64,000 nucleotides of DNA from Candidatus Pantoea haifensis (lineage in GTDB: Bacteria; Pseudomonadota; Gammaproteobacteria; Enterobacterales; Enterobacteriaceae): positions 434,001 through 498,000 of the forward strand of contig JAGTWN010000004.1 in the NCBI GenBank assembly GCA_018842655.1, written 5' to 3'. Below are positions 39,958-51,335 of this stretch, piece after piece. The position numbers and the translations under genes are program-made. The notes under the pieces were generated by a model, which had not been told where the DNA came from, ran no database searches, and was given only the letters and a program-made list of their open reading frames with translations. Position 1 is the stretch's first letter. Each line of letters opens with the position of its first letter.

Positions 39958-40708
39958 TTAATGACCACAGATTTCGCACTGCGCGTCCTGTGTGACTTTC
40001 ATGCTGCGGAATTCGGCACTGAGCGCATCGTACATTAATAAGCGTGACGTGGCAGGGGTGCCATAATCAGCCAGCAGTTTGATCGCTTCCATCGCCTGCA
40101 TGGCACCAATCACACCCACCAACGGTGCCATCACACCCGCTTCGACGCAGCTTAAAGTCTGCTCGCCAAACAGACGACTAATGCAGCGATAGCAAGGCGT
40201 TCCGGGTTGCCAGGTAAAAACGCTGATCTGACCTTCCATACGAATCGCAGCACCTGAAACCAGCGGTACACGTTGTTGGCGACACAGGCGATTAAGCTGT
40301 TCACGCACCTGAACGTTATCGGTGCAGTCCAGCACCACCTGCTGGCGGGCGATAACAGCCAACAGGGCATCATCATTCAACTGAGCGTTGAGGGGTTCAG
40401 CGTGCAGTGTGGGTTGATCGCGGCGAGGCTCTGGGCAGCCGAGTCGACTTTGGCGAAGCCAATATCGGTATTGTGATGCAAAATCTGCCGTTGAAGATTG
40501 GAAAGTGACACCGTATCGAAATCGAGTAAAGTTAACTCGCCCACGCCAGCTGAGGCTAAATAAGGCGCAGCGGCGCAGCCCAGCCCCCTAAACCCACCAC
40601 CAGAGCGCGGCTGGCTTTCAGTTTTTCCTGACCCTCAAAATCAAAACCGCGCAACACGATTTGCCGGTTATAACGCAGCATCTCTTCATCGCTTAACTCG
40701 GGCAGCAT
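39958..40708 (-). CDS. moeB: Molybdopterin-synthase adenylyltransferase MoeB (two apparent -1 frameshifts)
   Basis: E1-like enzyme that adenylates the MoaD C-terminus for molybdopterin synthesis. [27 protein letters not shown] starts the protein. The ATP loop [19 protein letters not shown] is restored by one more base at C-run 40584-40588. [13 protein letters not shown] is restored at G-run 40392-40395. Zinc cysteines are in CYRC and the C-terminal CEICGH. 250 aa restored (E. coli 249). The start abuts the moeA stop without a gap, forming the moeAB operon. Confidence 0.94.
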
Positions 40709-41944
40709 CTACCCCTCCAGCAGGGCATTAAAGGGTTCGATTTCTACCCATTCGCCCACTTCAACGTTACCGCGTTCGCGTTCCAGCACGATAAAGCAAT
40801 TCGCCTGAGCAAAGGAGCTGAATACGTGTGACCCCTGATGACCAGTGCTGTGGACTTCTGTTTCGCCCCGATCGTTTTGTTGATAAAAACCGCGCTGGAA
40901 ATCGAGACGGCCCGGTGACTTTTTCAGGCGCGTCGCAGCACGCACTTTTTGCCGCGGCGGCAGCGCCGCTTTTTTCTGGCCCGTTAGCGTGGCGAGCAGC
41001 GGCTGCACTAGCTGATAAAACGTCACTGCCGCTGACACCGGATTACCGGGTAAACCGCAAAACCAGCTACTGGCAAGACGGCCAAAGGCAAACGGTTTGC
41101 CGGGTTTGATCGCCAGTTTCCAGAACGTAATTACCCCTAACGCTTCCAGCATCGCTTTGGTGAAATCGGCTTCACCGACCGAGACACCGCCCGTGCTGAT
41201 CACCACATCCGCCTGGCGGTCGGCCTCTTCAAACGCACTGCGCAACGCATGGGGATCGTCTTTAATAATGCCGAGGTCAATCACGTCACAACCCAACTTC
41301 TTCAGCATTAAAGAGACGGTAAAACGATTGGTATCGTAAATCTGGCCTGGCGCAAGGGGTTGCCCCACCGGCTGCAATTCGTCGCCCGTGGAAAAAATGG
41401 CAACGCGCAACCGACGTAATACAGTGACTTCCGTGATGCCGAGCGAAGCCAGTAGCGGCAGTTCAGCGGCGCCCAGCCGGATGCCTGGCTCAAGCACCGC
41501 GTTACCGGCGTGAATGTCATCACCCGTCAGGCGGATATTTTGTCCTGCTTTAACGGGCGCGGTGATCACTATCGCGTCGCCTTGCTGTTCAGTCTCTTCC
41601 TGCATCACCACCGCTTCACAACCTGCCGGAATGGGCGCACCGGTCATGATGCGCACCACGCTGCCCACAGGCCACTCACCGTTAAACGGCGCACCCGCAA
41701 AAGCTTTACCGGCCACAGCTAAAGGCTGGCCGCTGTTAGCATCGGCCAGCCGCACGGCATAACCATCCATTGCTGAGTTATCAAACGGCGGAACGTCAAT
41801 GGGTGACGTCACCGCCCGTGCCGTGATACGACCGGGCGCTTCAGCCAGCGGCACACTGAGTGAATCGGTAATGGGCGTCAGCTGCGCCAGCATTTTTTCC
41901 TGGGCGTCTTCGAGAGAGATCAATCCTGCGGTAAAGCTTTCCAT
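40709..41944 (-). CDS. moeA: Molybdopterin molybdenumtransferase MoeA
   Basis: Inserts molybdate into adenylated molybdopterin. 411 aa, exactly the E. coli length. [33 protein letters not shown] is the N-terminal signature. The MoCF domain has [24 protein letters not shown] and GLPGNPVSA. The frame is intact. Transcribed divergently from iaaA across a 217-bp gap. Confidence 0.95.
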   Translation of the reverse strand: MESFTAGLISLEDAQEKMLAQLTPITDSLSVPLAEAPGRITARAVTSPIDVPPFDNSAMDGYAVRLADANSGQPLAVAGKAFAGAPFNGEWPVGSVVRIMTGAPIPAGCEAVVMQEETEQQGDAIVITAPVKAGQNIRLTGDDIHAGNAVLEPGIRLGAAELPLLASLGITEVTVLRRLRVAIFSTGDELQPVGQPLAPGQIYDTNRFTVSLMLKKLGCDVIDLGIIKDDPHALRSAFEEADRQADVVISTGGVSVGEADFTKAMLEALGVITFWKLAIKPGKPFAFGRLASSWFCGLPGNPVSAAVTFYQLVQPLLATLTGQKKAALPPRQKVRAATRLKKSPGRLDFQRGFYQQNDRGETEVHSTGHQGSHVFSSFAQANCFIVLERERGNVEVGEWVEIEPFNALLEG

Positions 41945-42161
41945 TGTGGTTTAAACCTGAGTTATCGCATTTGCTGCTTATTATGGTGGCATTTGTTTAA
42001 TGAGTGTAGGGCTATAAGCCACAATAAAAGGTTATGACCGGACGATGAGTTTCCGCTTTACAACCCTTAGCAGGCTTTCTATAGTCAAAAATCACCTAAA
42101 ATGAGTGAAAACCATTCTAAATCAGTATTTTCGCACCGAGGCAACCACAGGGTAGAGCGTT

Positions 42162-43126
42162 ATGGTTAAAGCAGTAATCGCCATTCACGGCGGTGCAGGC
42201 GCCATCACGCGCTCCGCGATGAGCGCAGAGAAAGAGCAGCAGTACCGGCAGGCATTGACCGACATCGTTACGCACGGGCAAACGATGCTGGCACAGGGCG
42301 CAAGTGCAATGGATGCCGTCACAGAGGCGGTGCGGCTGCTGGAAGAGTGTCCGCTGTTCAATGCCGGTAAAGGCGCGGTATTCACGCATCAGGGGACGCA
42401 CGAACTTGATGCCTGTGTGATGGACGGCCGCACGCTGGACGTCGGGGCGGTGGCGGGCGTGTCCCGCATTCGCAATCCGGTGCTGGCGGCACGCGCCGTG
42501 CTTGAAAACAGTTCGCATGTGCTCTTTATCGGCGCAGGCGCAGAAGCCTTTGCCGCCTCACATCACATTGAGCAGGTAGAGCCTGATTTTTCTCGACCCC
42601 GGCACGCTGGGAACAATTGCAGCGGGCGTTAAGCAGCGATGAAATGCTGCTGGATCACGATGGTGCCGCGCAGCATCAGGATGACGACCCGCTCGACCCT
42701 GATCGCAAATTTGGTACAGTGGGTGCCGTGGCGCTGGATGCTAACGGTAATCTTGCTGCCGCCACCTCGACCGGCGGTATGACTAACAAGCAGGCCGGGC
42801 GCGTGGGCGATTCGCCGTTGGCGGGTGCCGGTTGCTATGCGGATAATGAAAGCGTGGCCGTATCCTGTACCGGCACCGGTGAAGTGTTTATCCGCACGCT
42901 CGCGGCCTACGATATTGCCGCGCAGATGCGTTATGGCGGGCGCAGCTTGCAGCAGGCCAGCGTGAATGTGATTCACGATAAAGTGCTGGAGCTGGGCGGT
43001 AGCGGCGGGCTGATTGCGATTGATCGTGCCGGTAACGTCGCGTTGCCGTTTAACAGCGAAGGTATGTATCGTGGTTTTGCGCGGGTAGGCGAACCCGCAG
43101 AGGTGGCGATCTACCGTGAAAGCTAA
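42162..43126 (+). CDS. iaaA: Isoaspartyl peptidase/L-asparaginase IaaA (one apparent -1 frameshift)
   Basis: N-terminal nucleophile hydrolase that self-cleaves before a Thr to form alpha and beta chains and hydrolyses isoaspartyl dipeptides. The nucleophile is Thr186 in KFGTVGAVALD. GGAGA near the N-terminus and STGGMTNKQAGRVGDSP complete the active site. The frame breaks at T-run 42587-42591: one more T restores EPDFFSTPARWEQLQ. The restored length of 321 aa equals E. coli. It heads the iaaA-gsiABCD operon; gsiA starts 10 bases later. Confidence 0.94.
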
Positions 43127-43135
43127 GGAGCAGGC

Positions 43136-44989
43136 ATGACTGTGCCACAGGCAATGCCGCCACTGACAGCCGGGCAGGTGCTGGCGGTACGCAATCTTAA
43201 CGTGCGCTTTCAGCATGAAGGCTCGGTAACGCATGCGGTGCGCGATCTTTCTCTCGATCTGCATCGTGGCGAGACGCTGGCGCTGGTAGGTGAATCCGGC
43301 TCGGGCAAGTCCGTCACTTCTTTAGCCTTGATGCGGCTGATTGAGCAGAGTGGCGGAGCGGTAAGCGGGGAAATCCAGCTACGTCGTCGCAACGGTGAGG
43401 TGCTGGATATCGCGCGTGCCTCATCCCGGCAAATGCGTAAAGTGCGTGGCGCGGACATGGCGATGATTTTTCAGGAGCCGATGACTTCGCTTAACCCGGT
43501 GTTCTCAGTGGGTGAACAGATTGCCGAATCCATTCGTTTGCATCAGGACAAAAATCATAGCCAGGCGCTGGCCGAAGCGCGTCGTATGCTGGATTTAGTC
43601 CGTATTCCTGATGCACAAAATGTTCTGACGCGCTTTCCGCATCAGCTCTCTGGCGGGATGCGTCAGCGCGTGATGATTGCGATGGCGCTGTCATGTAAAC
43701 CGGCGTTGCTGATTGCCGATGAACCTACCACTGCGCTCGACGTCACGATTCAGGCACAAATTCTGCAATTGATCCGCGTACTGCAAAAAGAGATGCAGAT
43801 GGGGGTGATTTTTATCACGCACGACATGGGCGTGGTGGCAGAGATGGCGGATCGCGTACAGGTTATGTATCGCGGCGACGTGGTAGAAAACGCGCCGGTA
43901 GAGCAGCTGTTTAGCGCGCCGGTACAGCCTTATACGCGCGCGTTGCTGGCGGCGGTGCCAAAGCTGGGCTCAATGAGCGGGCAGTCACTGCCTGCCAAAT
44001 TCCCGTTGCTGCACAGCGAAAGCAGCGAGCCGCCCCAGGACACAGTGCGCCGCGCCGACCCGCCCATTTTGCAGGTACGCAATTTGATCACGCGCTTTGA
44101 TATTCGCGGTGGGCTGTTGAATCGGGTCAAAAGACGAGTCCATGCTGTTGAAAAAGTCAGCTTTGACCTCTATGCCGGTGAAACCCTGGCGCTGGTCGGC
44201 GAATCGGGCTGTGGTAAATCCACAACCGGACGCTCGCTGCTCCGCCTGGTTGCCAGCCAGGGCGGCACCATTACCTTTAACGGGCAGCGCATCGATGCTT
44301 TATCGGGTCAGGCGCTGGCGCACTTGCGGCGCGATATCCAGTTTATTTTTCAGGATCCCTACGCCTCGCTGGATCCGCGCTTAACGGTCGGGTTTTCTAT
44401 CATGGAACCGCTGCTGGTGCACAACGTCATGTCACGCCGCGAGGCGGAGCAGCGCGTAGCAGGCTTGCTGGAAAAAGTGGGCCTGTTACCTGAACATGCG
44501 CAGCGTTATCCCCATGAATTTTCGGGTGGGCAGCGCCAACGCATCTGTATTGCCCGCGCGCTGGCACTCAATCCGAAAGTAGTGATCGCAGATGAGTCAG
44601 TCTCGGCACTTGACGTATCGATACAGGCACAAATCATTAATTTAATGCTCGATTTACAGCGTGAACTGGGGATCGCCTTTCTGTTTATTTCACATGATAT
44701 GGCGGTGGTGGAGCGTATCAGTCATCGCGTGGCGGTGATGTATCTCGGCCAAATTGTGGAAATGGGGCCGCGTCAGGCGGTATTTGAACAGCCACATCAT
44801 CCGTACACCAAAAAGCTAATGGCGGCCGTACCGGTCGCCGATCCTGCGCATCGCCGTCGCGAGCGCGCATTGATGGTCGATGAAATTCCCAGCCCAATTC
44901 GTTCGTTGGGCGATGAACCCGAGGTTGCTCCACTGATTGAAGTCGCACCGGGCCATTTTGTTGCCCGTCATGCTATCAGCGCGACCTGA
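43136..44989 (+). CDS. gsiA: Glutathione ABC importer ATPase GsiA
   Basis: Tandem ATPase of the dipeptide/oligopeptide class, 617 aa (E. coli 623). It has two complete nucleotide-binding domains: Walker A GESGSGKS and GESGCGKST, signatures [12 protein letters not shown] and [12 protein letters not shown], and oligopeptide-type ends. AAGGAG precedes the start. The frame is intact. Energises uptake of glutathione and related peptides. Confidence 0.94.
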   Translation: MTVPQAMPPLTAGQVLAVRNLNVRFQHEGSVTHAVRDLSLDLHRGETLALVGESGSGKSVTSLALMRLIEQSGGAVSGEIQLRRRNGEVLDIARASSRQMRKVRGADMAMIFQEPMTSLNPVFSVGEQIAESIRLHQDKNHSQALAEARRMLDLVRIPDAQNVLTRFPHQLSGGMRQRVMIAMALSCKPALLIADEPTTALDVTIQAQILQLIRVLQKEMQMGVIFITHDMGVVAEMADRVQVMYRGDVVENAPVEQLFSAPVQPYTRALLAAVPKLGSMSGQSLPAKFPLLHSESSEPPQDTVRRADPPILQVRNLITRFDIRGGLLNRVKRRVHAVEKVSFDLYAGETLALVGESGCGKSTTGRSLLRLVASQGGTITFNGQRIDALSGQALAHLRRDIQFIFQDPYASLDPRLTVGFSIMEPLLVHNVMSRREAEQRVAGLLEKVGLLPEHAQRYPHEFSGGQRQRICIARALALNPKVVIADESVSALDVSIQAQIINLMLDLQRELGIAFLFISHDMAVVERISHRVAVMYLGQIVEMGPRQAVFEQPHHPYTKKLMAAVPVADPAHRRRERALMVDEIPSPIRSLGDEPEVAPLIEVAPGHFVARHAISAT

Positions 44990-45052
44990 GTAATACATCG
45001 TAAAACCGCGTCGCTTCGGCGACCTATCCGACAGGGATTACAGGAGAAAGAT

Positions 45053-46588
45053 ATGCAGATGACTATGCGTAAAGGGTTACTGGCAGCAGGGGTGCTAAGC
45101 AGCGCGATGGCACTGCCTGCCTGGGCGGCGCAGGACGCGGTAATTGCCGTGGCTTCTAATTTCACTACGCTGGACCCTTATAATGCCAACGATACGCTGT
45201 CGCAGGCGGTGGCGAAATCTTTCTATCAGGGGCTGTTCGGCTTTGATAAAGAGATGAAACTGGTCAACGTGCTGGCAGAAAGTTACCAGGCGAGCGCCGA
45301 CGGTCTCACTTACACCATCAAATTGCATTCAGGCATTAAGTTTCAGGATGGCACCGACTTCAATGCTGAAGCGGTGAAAGTGAATCTCGATCGCGCCAGC
45401 GATCCCGATAATCACCTGAAGCGTTACAACCTGTTTAAATATATCGCCACCACCGAAGTCGTCGATCCGACCACGGTAAAAATCACCCTGAAGCAGCCGT
45501 TTTCGGCATTTATAAATAACCTGGCGCATCCGGCAGCAGCGATGATTTCGCCTACCGCACTGAAAAAATATGGCAAAGATATTGGTTTTCATCCGGTTGG
45601 TACGGGGCCGTTTGAGTTTGTAACCTGGAATCAAACCGATTTCGTTAAAGTGAAAAAGTGGGATGGCTACTGGAAAAAAGGCTACCCCAAACTCGACACC
45701 ATTACCTGGCGTCCGGTGGTGGATAACAATACGCGCGCCGCCATGCTGCAAACCGGCGAAGCTAACTTTGCTTTCCCGGTTCCGTTCGAGCAGGCCAAAC
45801 TGCTGGAGAAAAACAGCAAGCTGAATATTGTGACCACGCCTTCAATCATGCAGCGTTACATCAGCCTTAACGTCACGCAAAAGCCATTTGATAACCCAAA
45901 AGTGCGTGAGGCGCTGGAGTATGCAATCAATCGCCAGGCGCTGGCAAAAGTAGCCTTTGCCGGATATGCCACGCCTGCAACCGGTGTTGTGCCGCCATCC
46001 ATCGACTTTGCGCAACGCTATCCGGCGATTCAGTACAATCCGGCAAAAGCGCGTGAATTGCTAAAAGAAGCGGGCTATCCCAACGGCTTCGAAACCACAC
46101 TCTGGTCTTCACACAATCACAGCACGGCTCAAAAAGTGTTGCAGTTTACCCAGCAGCAACTGGCACAGGTCGGCGTGAAAGTGAAAGTCACCGCAATGGA
46201 TGCGGGTCAGCGTGCAGCTGAGGTAGAGGGCAAAGCGCAGAAAGAGAGCGGGGTACGCATGTTCTATACCGGCTGGGCTGCGTCCACCGGCGAAGCAGAC
46301 TGGGCACTGACGCCGCTGTTTGCCACGTCATCCTGGCCGCCAGCAATCTTCAACACTGCCTTTTATAGCAATGAGCAGGTCGATAAAGATCTGGCGGATG
46401 CCCTGAAAACCACCAACCGCGATCAAAAAGCCAAACTCTATAAAGACGCGCAGGACCGCATCTGGAATGACCATCCGTGGATCCCGCTGGTGGTTGAACA
46501 ACTGGTTTCAGCAAACAGCAAAAACCTGAGCGGTTTTTACGTCATGCCCGATACCTCATTTAATTTTGATGAGGCCAGTCTGAAGTAA
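45053..46588 (+). CDS. gsiB: Glutathione-binding periplasmic protein GsiB
   Basis: Family 5 extracellular solute-binding protein, 511 aa (E. coli 512). The signal peptide ([18 protein letters not shown], cleaved near AWA-A) is followed by [36 protein letters not shown] 45053 follows AGGAGAAAGAT. The frame is intact; second component of the gsi importer. Confidence 0.94.
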   Translation: MQMTMRKGLLAAGVLSSAMALPAWAAQDAVIAVASNFTTLDPYNANDTLSQAVAKSFYQGLFGFDKEMKLVNVLAESYQASADGLTYTIKLHSGIKFQDGTDFNAEAVKVNLDRASDPDNHLKRYNLFKYIATTEVVDPTTVKITLKQPFSAFINNLAHPAAAMISPTALKKYGKDIGFHPVGTGPFEFVTWNQTDFVKVKKWDGYWKKGYPKLDTITWRPVVDNNTRAAMLQTGEANFAFPVPFEQAKLLEKNSKLNIVTTPSIMQRYISLNVTQKPFDNPKVREALEYAINRQALAKVAFAGYATPATGVVPPSIDFAQRYPAIQYNPAKARELLKEAGYPNGFETTLWSSHNHSTAQKVLQFTQQQLAQVGVKVKVTAMDAGQRAAEVEGKAQKESGVRMFYTGWAASTGEADWALTPLFATSSWPPAIFNTAFYSNEQVDKDLADALKTTNRDQKAKLYKDAQDRIWNDHPWIPLVVEQLVSANSKNLSGFYVMPDTSFNFDEASLK

Positions 46589-46633
46589 CAAAGCGGGCCA
46601 GCCCGTGCGGCTGGCCACTGTTCAGGATGTTGC

Positions 46634-47553
46634 ATGCTTAACTATTTTCTCAAGCGACTGTTGGGATTGATCCCCACGCTGCTGATTGTCGCAGTGCTGG
46701 TGTTCCTGTTTGTTCATCTGCTGCCAGGGATCCGGCCCGACTCATCGCGGGACCGGAAGCTGACGCATCGGTTGTGGCACTGGTTCGTCAGGAGCTGGGG
46801 CTGGATCTGCCGCTGCCGCAGCAGTTCTGGCACTTTATACTCAACGCCCTTCAGGGGGATTTCGGCCAGTCGATGGTTTCGAGGCGTCCGGTTGCCGATG
46901 AAATCGCGTCACGTTTCATGCCCACGCTATGGCTGACGCTGGCCAGTATGATCTGGGCTGTGATTTTTGGAATGGCGACGGGCATCGTTTCAGCCGTATG
47001 GCGCAACCGCTGGCCCGATCGTCTGGGCATGACCTTAGCGGTTTCCGGCATCTCGTTTCCCGCTTTTGCGCTCGGCATGCTGCTGATGCAGATCTTTTCG
47101 GTCGAACTCGGCTGGCTGCCTACGGTGGGGGCTGAAACCTGGCAGCACTATATTCTGCCTTCGCTCACGCTGGGGGCAGCGGTCGCGGCGGTGATGGCGC
47201 GTTTTACCCGCGCATCTTTCGTTGAAGTGATGCAGGAAGATTACATGCGAACCGCACGTGCCAAAGGGGTACGAGAATCGCTGGTGGTCGTGAAACACGG
47301 CTTGCGTAACGCCATGATCCCCGTGATCACTATGATGGGACTGCAATTTGGCTTTTTGCTCGGCGGGTCGATTGTGGTCGAAGTGGTGTTCAACTGGCCG
47401 GGGCTGGGCCGCTTGCTGGTGGATTCGGTGGCAATGCGTGATTATCCGGTGATCCAGGCCGAAGTCTTACTGTTTTCGCTGGAGTTCATTTTGATCAACC
47501 TGATTGTTGACATGCTGTATGCCGTCATCAACCCGGCCATTCGATACAAATAA
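46634..47553 (+). CDS. gsiC: Glutathione importer permease GsiC (one apparent -1 frameshift)
   Basis: DppB-type inner-membrane permease. The frame breaks at GGG 46727-46729: one more G restores [31 protein letters not shown], the conserved segment after helix 1. The restored length of 306 aa equals E. coli. The ATPase-contact motif [23 protein letters not shown] and the end NPAIRYK are intact. Confidence 0.93.
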
Positions 47554-47562
47554 GGAGTCGCG

Positions 47563-48466
47563 ATGAAAAACTGGCGACGCGAAGCGGCACTTAAAACGAT
47601 GCCGCTGATCAAGGAAAACCGGGTGCGCACCCCGTGGCACGAATTCTGGCGGCGCTTTCGACGCCAGCCAGTGGCGCTGCTGGCTGGGCTGTTTGTTTTC
47701 GTTTTGATTGTGGTGGCGTTTATCGCACCTTATATTGCCCCCTTTGATGCGGAAAACTACTTTGATTACGACCGGCTTAATGAAGGTCCGTCGCTCATGC
47801 ACTGGTTTGGCGTAGATTCGCTGGGGCGCGATATTTTTAGCCGGGTAATAGTGGGAACACGCATTTCACTGATTGCCGGCTTCTTTTCAGTGGCAATCGG
47901 CGCACTGATCGGCACTTTTTTGGTTTGCTGGCAGGCTATTACGAAGGCTGGTGGGATCGCATAACGATGCGCGTCTGCGACGTGCTGTTTGCCTTTCCCG
48001 GCATTTTGCTGGCGATTGCTGTCGTCGCTATTATGGGCAGCGGCATGAGCAATGTGATTGTCGCGGTAGCGATCTTTAGTATTCCTGCCTTTGCCCGTCT
48101 GGTGCGCGGCAACACGCTGGTGCTTAAGCATCAAACCTATATTGAATCGGCTCGTAGTATTGGTGCGTCAGACTGGACTATTTTGCTGCGTCACGTGTTG
48201 CCCGGTACGGTATCGCCGATTGTGGTCTATTTTACTATGCGTATCGGCACCTCGATCATTACTGCTGCCAGCCTCTCTTTCCTGGGTTTAGGTGCGCAGC
48301 CACCGACGCCAGAGTGGGGGCGATGCTTAACGAGGCGCGCGCCGATATGGTGATTGCGCCTCACGTGGCCATTTTTCCCAGTATGGCGATCTTCTTCACT
48401 GTTTTAGCCTTTAATCTGCTCGGCGATGGGCTACGTGACGCACTCGATCCTAAACTAAAAACATGA
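47563..48466 (+). CDS. gsiD: Glutathione importer permease GsiD (two apparent -1 frameshifts)
   Basis: DppC-type permease partner of GsiC. Frame breaks at GG 47922-47923 (restores [21 protein letters not shown]) and G-run 48317-48321 (restores [20 protein letters not shown]). 301 aa restored (E. coli 303). The [16 protein letters not shown] and [20 protein letters not shown] motifs are typical. The stop TGA overlaps the next ATG by four bases, tying a DUF4385 gene to this operon. Confidence 0.93.
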
Positions 48467-48911
48467 AACCATTCGATTACGAACAGGACTTTAACACCAT
48501 CGACTTTCGCAAAAATCCTGAGCTTTATCAGGTTGGACGCGGTGAGCAGGGGTGTTAATGGTTCAACCTTATAAAGGTGAGATTTTGCCGCACTGGCGTT
48601 TTCGCACCGTGCCGATTGCCAAAGTATCGGCAGCAAAAATCATGGCGCTGTTTGAAGAATATCGGGCAAAAGATGATTTCGTCGGCATGGATATGGCGCG
48701 CAAATTTATTCAAATGGGTTATACGCGGGCACGCCGGTACAGTAATCATAAGGGCGGACGTAAATATGATGCCGAAGGTAAAGAGCTGCCGCGTGGCGTA
48801 GACGAAGAAAAGGCCGCTGCGGCGGCCATTTTCAAAGCGTACTGGGATCGGTTACGCGCCGATGAAGATTATCTGGCGCGCAAAAAAGCGCACCAGCAGA
48901 AGTACGGTTAA
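48463..48911 (+). CDS. DUF4385-family protein (one apparent -1 frameshift)
   Basis: 149-aa basic cytoplasmic protein once a single G is restored in run 48549-48552 ([22 protein letters not shown]). Motifs are [27 protein letters not shown] and [30 protein letters not shown]. It matches what I recall of DUF4385, a family of unknown function. It begins inside the gsiD stop (ATGA), so it is probably the last gene of iaaA-gsiABCD; its own stop overlaps the convergent rimO stop by four bases. No catalytic motif is evident; the Arg/Lys-rich end suggests nucleic-acid or phosphate contact (inference). Confidence 0.78.
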
Positions 48912-50239
48912 ATCCGGCTCGCCCAGAGATCGTATTCGTCCGCGTGTTCGACTTTCACACGTAAAATATCACCCGGTTTTACGTTGCGTTCGCCGTTCAG
49001 ATAGACCGCGCCATCAATTTCCGGGGCATCAGCCATGCTGCGGCCAATCGCGCCTTCTTCATCCACTTCATCAACAATCACTAAAATCTCACGACCTACT
49101 TTTTCCTGCAGGCGCTCAGCAGAGATTTGCTGTTGTAACTGCATAAAGCGATCGTAGCGATCCTGCTTCACGGCCTCATCAACCTGATCCGGTAGCTGGT
49201 TAGCGGTCGCACCTTCAACCGGGCTGTACTGGAAGCAGCCTACGCGATCCAGACGCGCCTCTTTGATGAAGTCGAGCAACATCTGAAAATCTTCTTCGGT
49301 TTCACCGGGGAAGCCAACGATAAAAGTCGATCGCAGCGTCAGTTCCGGGCAGATTTCGCGCCAGCGTTTGATACGCTCCAGCGTGCGCTCAACCGCACCG
49401 GGACGCTTCATCAGCTTAAGAATACGTGGGCTGGCGTGCTGCAAAGGAATGTCGAGGTAAGGCAGGATTTTGCCTTCCGCCATCAGGGGGATCACATCAT
49501 CAACGTGAGGATAAGGGTAAACATAATGCAGACGAACCCAAACGCCGAGTTTTGCAAGCTGCTCGCACAGGCTTACCATGCTGGTTTTCACCGGCGAACC
49601 GTTCCAGAAGCCGGTGCGGTGCTTCACGTCAACGCCATAGGCGGAAGTATCCTGTGAAATCACCAACAGCTCTTTCACGCCTGCTTCAACCAGGCGCCTC
49701 GCTTCATCCAGCACTTCGCCAATGGCGCGGCTGTCGAGGTCGCCACGCATCGATGGAATAATGCAGAAGGTGCAGCGATGGTTACAGCCTTCAGAGATTT
49801 TCAGATAGGCATAGTGGCGTGGCGTCAGCTTAACGCCCTGTTCCGGCACCAGGCTAAGAAACGGATTGTGCTGGGGCTTCGGCACGTAATGATGAACATG
49901 CGACAACACTTGTTCATAGCTGTGAGGGCCAGTGATTTCCAGCACTTTAGGATGGACTTCACGGATCTGATCGACTTTCGCGCCGAGACAACCGGTAACA
50001 ATCACTTTACCGTTTTCGTTCAGGGCTTCGCCTATCGCTTCCAGCGATTCCTGAACCGCGCTGTCGATAAAGCCACAGGTATTGACGATGACGATTTCCG
50101 CGTCGTCATAGCGCGGTACAACGTCATAACCCTCGGTGCGTAATTCCGTCAGAATACGCTCAGAGTCAACCAGGTTTTTTGGGCAGCCGAGAGAGACAAA
50201 TCCTACGCGCGGCGGCACTGTTTTTGTAATTGTAGACAT
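48908..50239 (-). CDS. rimO: Ribosomal protein S12 methylthiotransferase RimO
   Basis: Radical-SAM methylthiotransferase adding a methylthio group to Asp89 (E. coli numbering) of ribosomal protein S12. 443 aa (E. coli 441). The N-terminal UPF0004 domain has Cys in SLGCPKN, NTCGF and GCLGA. The radical-SAM cluster is [10 protein letters not shown]-terminal TRAM domain ends [10 protein letters not shown]. The frame is intact. Confidence 0.95.
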   Translation of the reverse strand: MSTITKTVPPRVGFVSLGCPKNLVDSERILTELRTEGYDVVPRYDDAEIVIVNTCGFIDSAVQESLEAIGEALNENGKVIVTGCLGAKVDQIREVHPKVLEITGPHSYEQVLSHVHHYVPKPQHNPFLSLVPEQGVKLTPRHYAYLKISEGCNHRCTFCIIPSMRGDLDSRAIGEVLDEARRLVEAGVKELLVISQDTSAYGVDVKHRTGFWNGSPVKTSMVSLCEQLAKLGVWVRLHYVYPYPHVDDVIPLMAEGKILPYLDIPLQHASPRILKLMKRPGAVERTLERIKRWREICPELTLRSTFIVGFPGETEEDFQMLLDFIKEARLDRVGCFQYSPVEGATANQLPDQVDEAVKQDRYDRFMQLQQQISAERLQEKVGREILVIVDEVDEEGAIGRSMADAPEIDGAVYLNGERNVKPGDILRVKVEHADEYDLWASRI

Positions 50240-50579
50240 AGCCTTAGTTCCGGTTCAGCACAGCTTTGGCGCGGGATTTTACCTGTGTTGAAATAAAAAT
50301 TGTAGCGTTATCTGTAAGGGAATAAGCAGGGGCAAGAATGCAGAAAAAACCGCATCAGATCGGTTGAGGCTCCCCATAAATCACCGCGTGGTAAGGGCAA
50401 GTATCAGCTTTTGTCTGTTCTGCAAGGTTAAGTAAAAAAGGCAAAGGTTGTGTTTAACAGAGGGGTTTGTTTAAATCCGCAGTTGATATTTGCTTGTTTA
50501 CATTAATAATAAACACGCAAATTAATACTGAAGATGCACTTTCTTCAGGTGACAAAGTGGATAATGAGAGAGCTAAATA
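50240..50579. other. rimO-cynT divergent region
   Basis: No gene seen in 340 bases. The half near the carbonic anhydrase gene (50450-50530) is A/T-rich and probably carries its promoter. No operator or riboswitch recognised. Confidence 0.45.
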
Positions 50580-51215
50580 ATGAAAGAGATCATCAATGGA
50601 TTTCTGAATTTCCAACAGAATGTGTTTCCTGAAAGGAAGGATCTTTTCAAAAGCCTGGCATCAAATCAAAATCCGAAAGCCCTGTTTATCTCCTGTTCTG
50701 ACAGCCGGCTGGTACCAGAACTGGTGACGCAGCAAGAGCCAGGACAGCTATTCGTTATTCGAAATGCAGGTAATATTGTACCGTCATTTGGTCCTGAGCC
50801 CGGCGGCGTTTCGGCAACCATCGAATACGCAGTGGTGGCGTTGGGGGTAACGGACATCATTATTTGCGGTCACTCTAACTGCGGAGCAATGAACGCTATC
50901 GCCTCTTGCCAGTGCATGGACACCATGCCTGCGGTAGAGCACTGGCTGCGCTACGCTGATGCAGCGAAAGCCGTGGTGGAAGGACGCCAGTACGATTCGC
51001 CTGAGAAAAAGCTGAACGAGATGGTAAAAGAGAACGTTATCGCGCAGCTGAACAACATGAAAACACATCCTTCTGTTGCGGTGGCGCTGCGTAAAGGCGC
51101 GCTGCGCCTGCACGGCTGGGTTTACGATATTGAGAGTGGTCAGATTATTGCCCTCACCGAAGGCGGTAAGCAGTTCGTTTCGCTGGCCGACAACCCGGAC
51201 ACCTGTTTCGAATAA
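50580..51215 (+). CDS. cynT: CynT-type beta-carbonic anhydrase
   Basis: Zinc enzyme interconverting CO2 and bicarbonate. 211 aa. Zinc ligands Cys39, His98 and Cys101 and the Asp41-Arg43 dyad are present in FISCSDSRL and [10 protein letters not shown]. The sequence follows E. coli CynT closely ([34 protein letters not shown]), more than Can. No cyanase (cynS) or cynR lies beside it, so a general bicarbonate-supply role is more likely than cyanate detoxification. Confidence 0.9.
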   Translation: MKEIINGFLNFQQNVFPERKDLFKSLASNQNPKALFISCSDSRLVPELVTQQEPGQLFVIRNAGNIVPSFGPEPGGVSATIEYAVVALGVTDIIICGHSNCGAMNAIASCQCMDTMPAVEHWLRYADAAKAVVEGRQYDSPEKKLNEMVKENVIAQLNNMKTHPSVAVALRKGALRLHGWVYDIESGQIIALTEGGKQFVSLADNPDTCFE

Positions 51216-51224
51216 TCGCTTTTC

Positions 51225-51247
51225 ACCCGCCGCGCCCGGCGGCGGGT
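51225..51247 (+). terminator. Hairpin after cynT
   Basis: ACCCGCCG pairs with CGGCGGGT around a 7-base G/C loop, 10 bases after the stop; T-poor tail, so a weak terminator. Confidence 0.6.
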
Positions 51248-51335
51248 CATGCTTAATCTTTTGTAAATCCTCAACATCATCCTGTCATGGCTGTCTACGC
51301 TTAAGGGCAGTACATCCCCCTGACAGGAGAATTTC

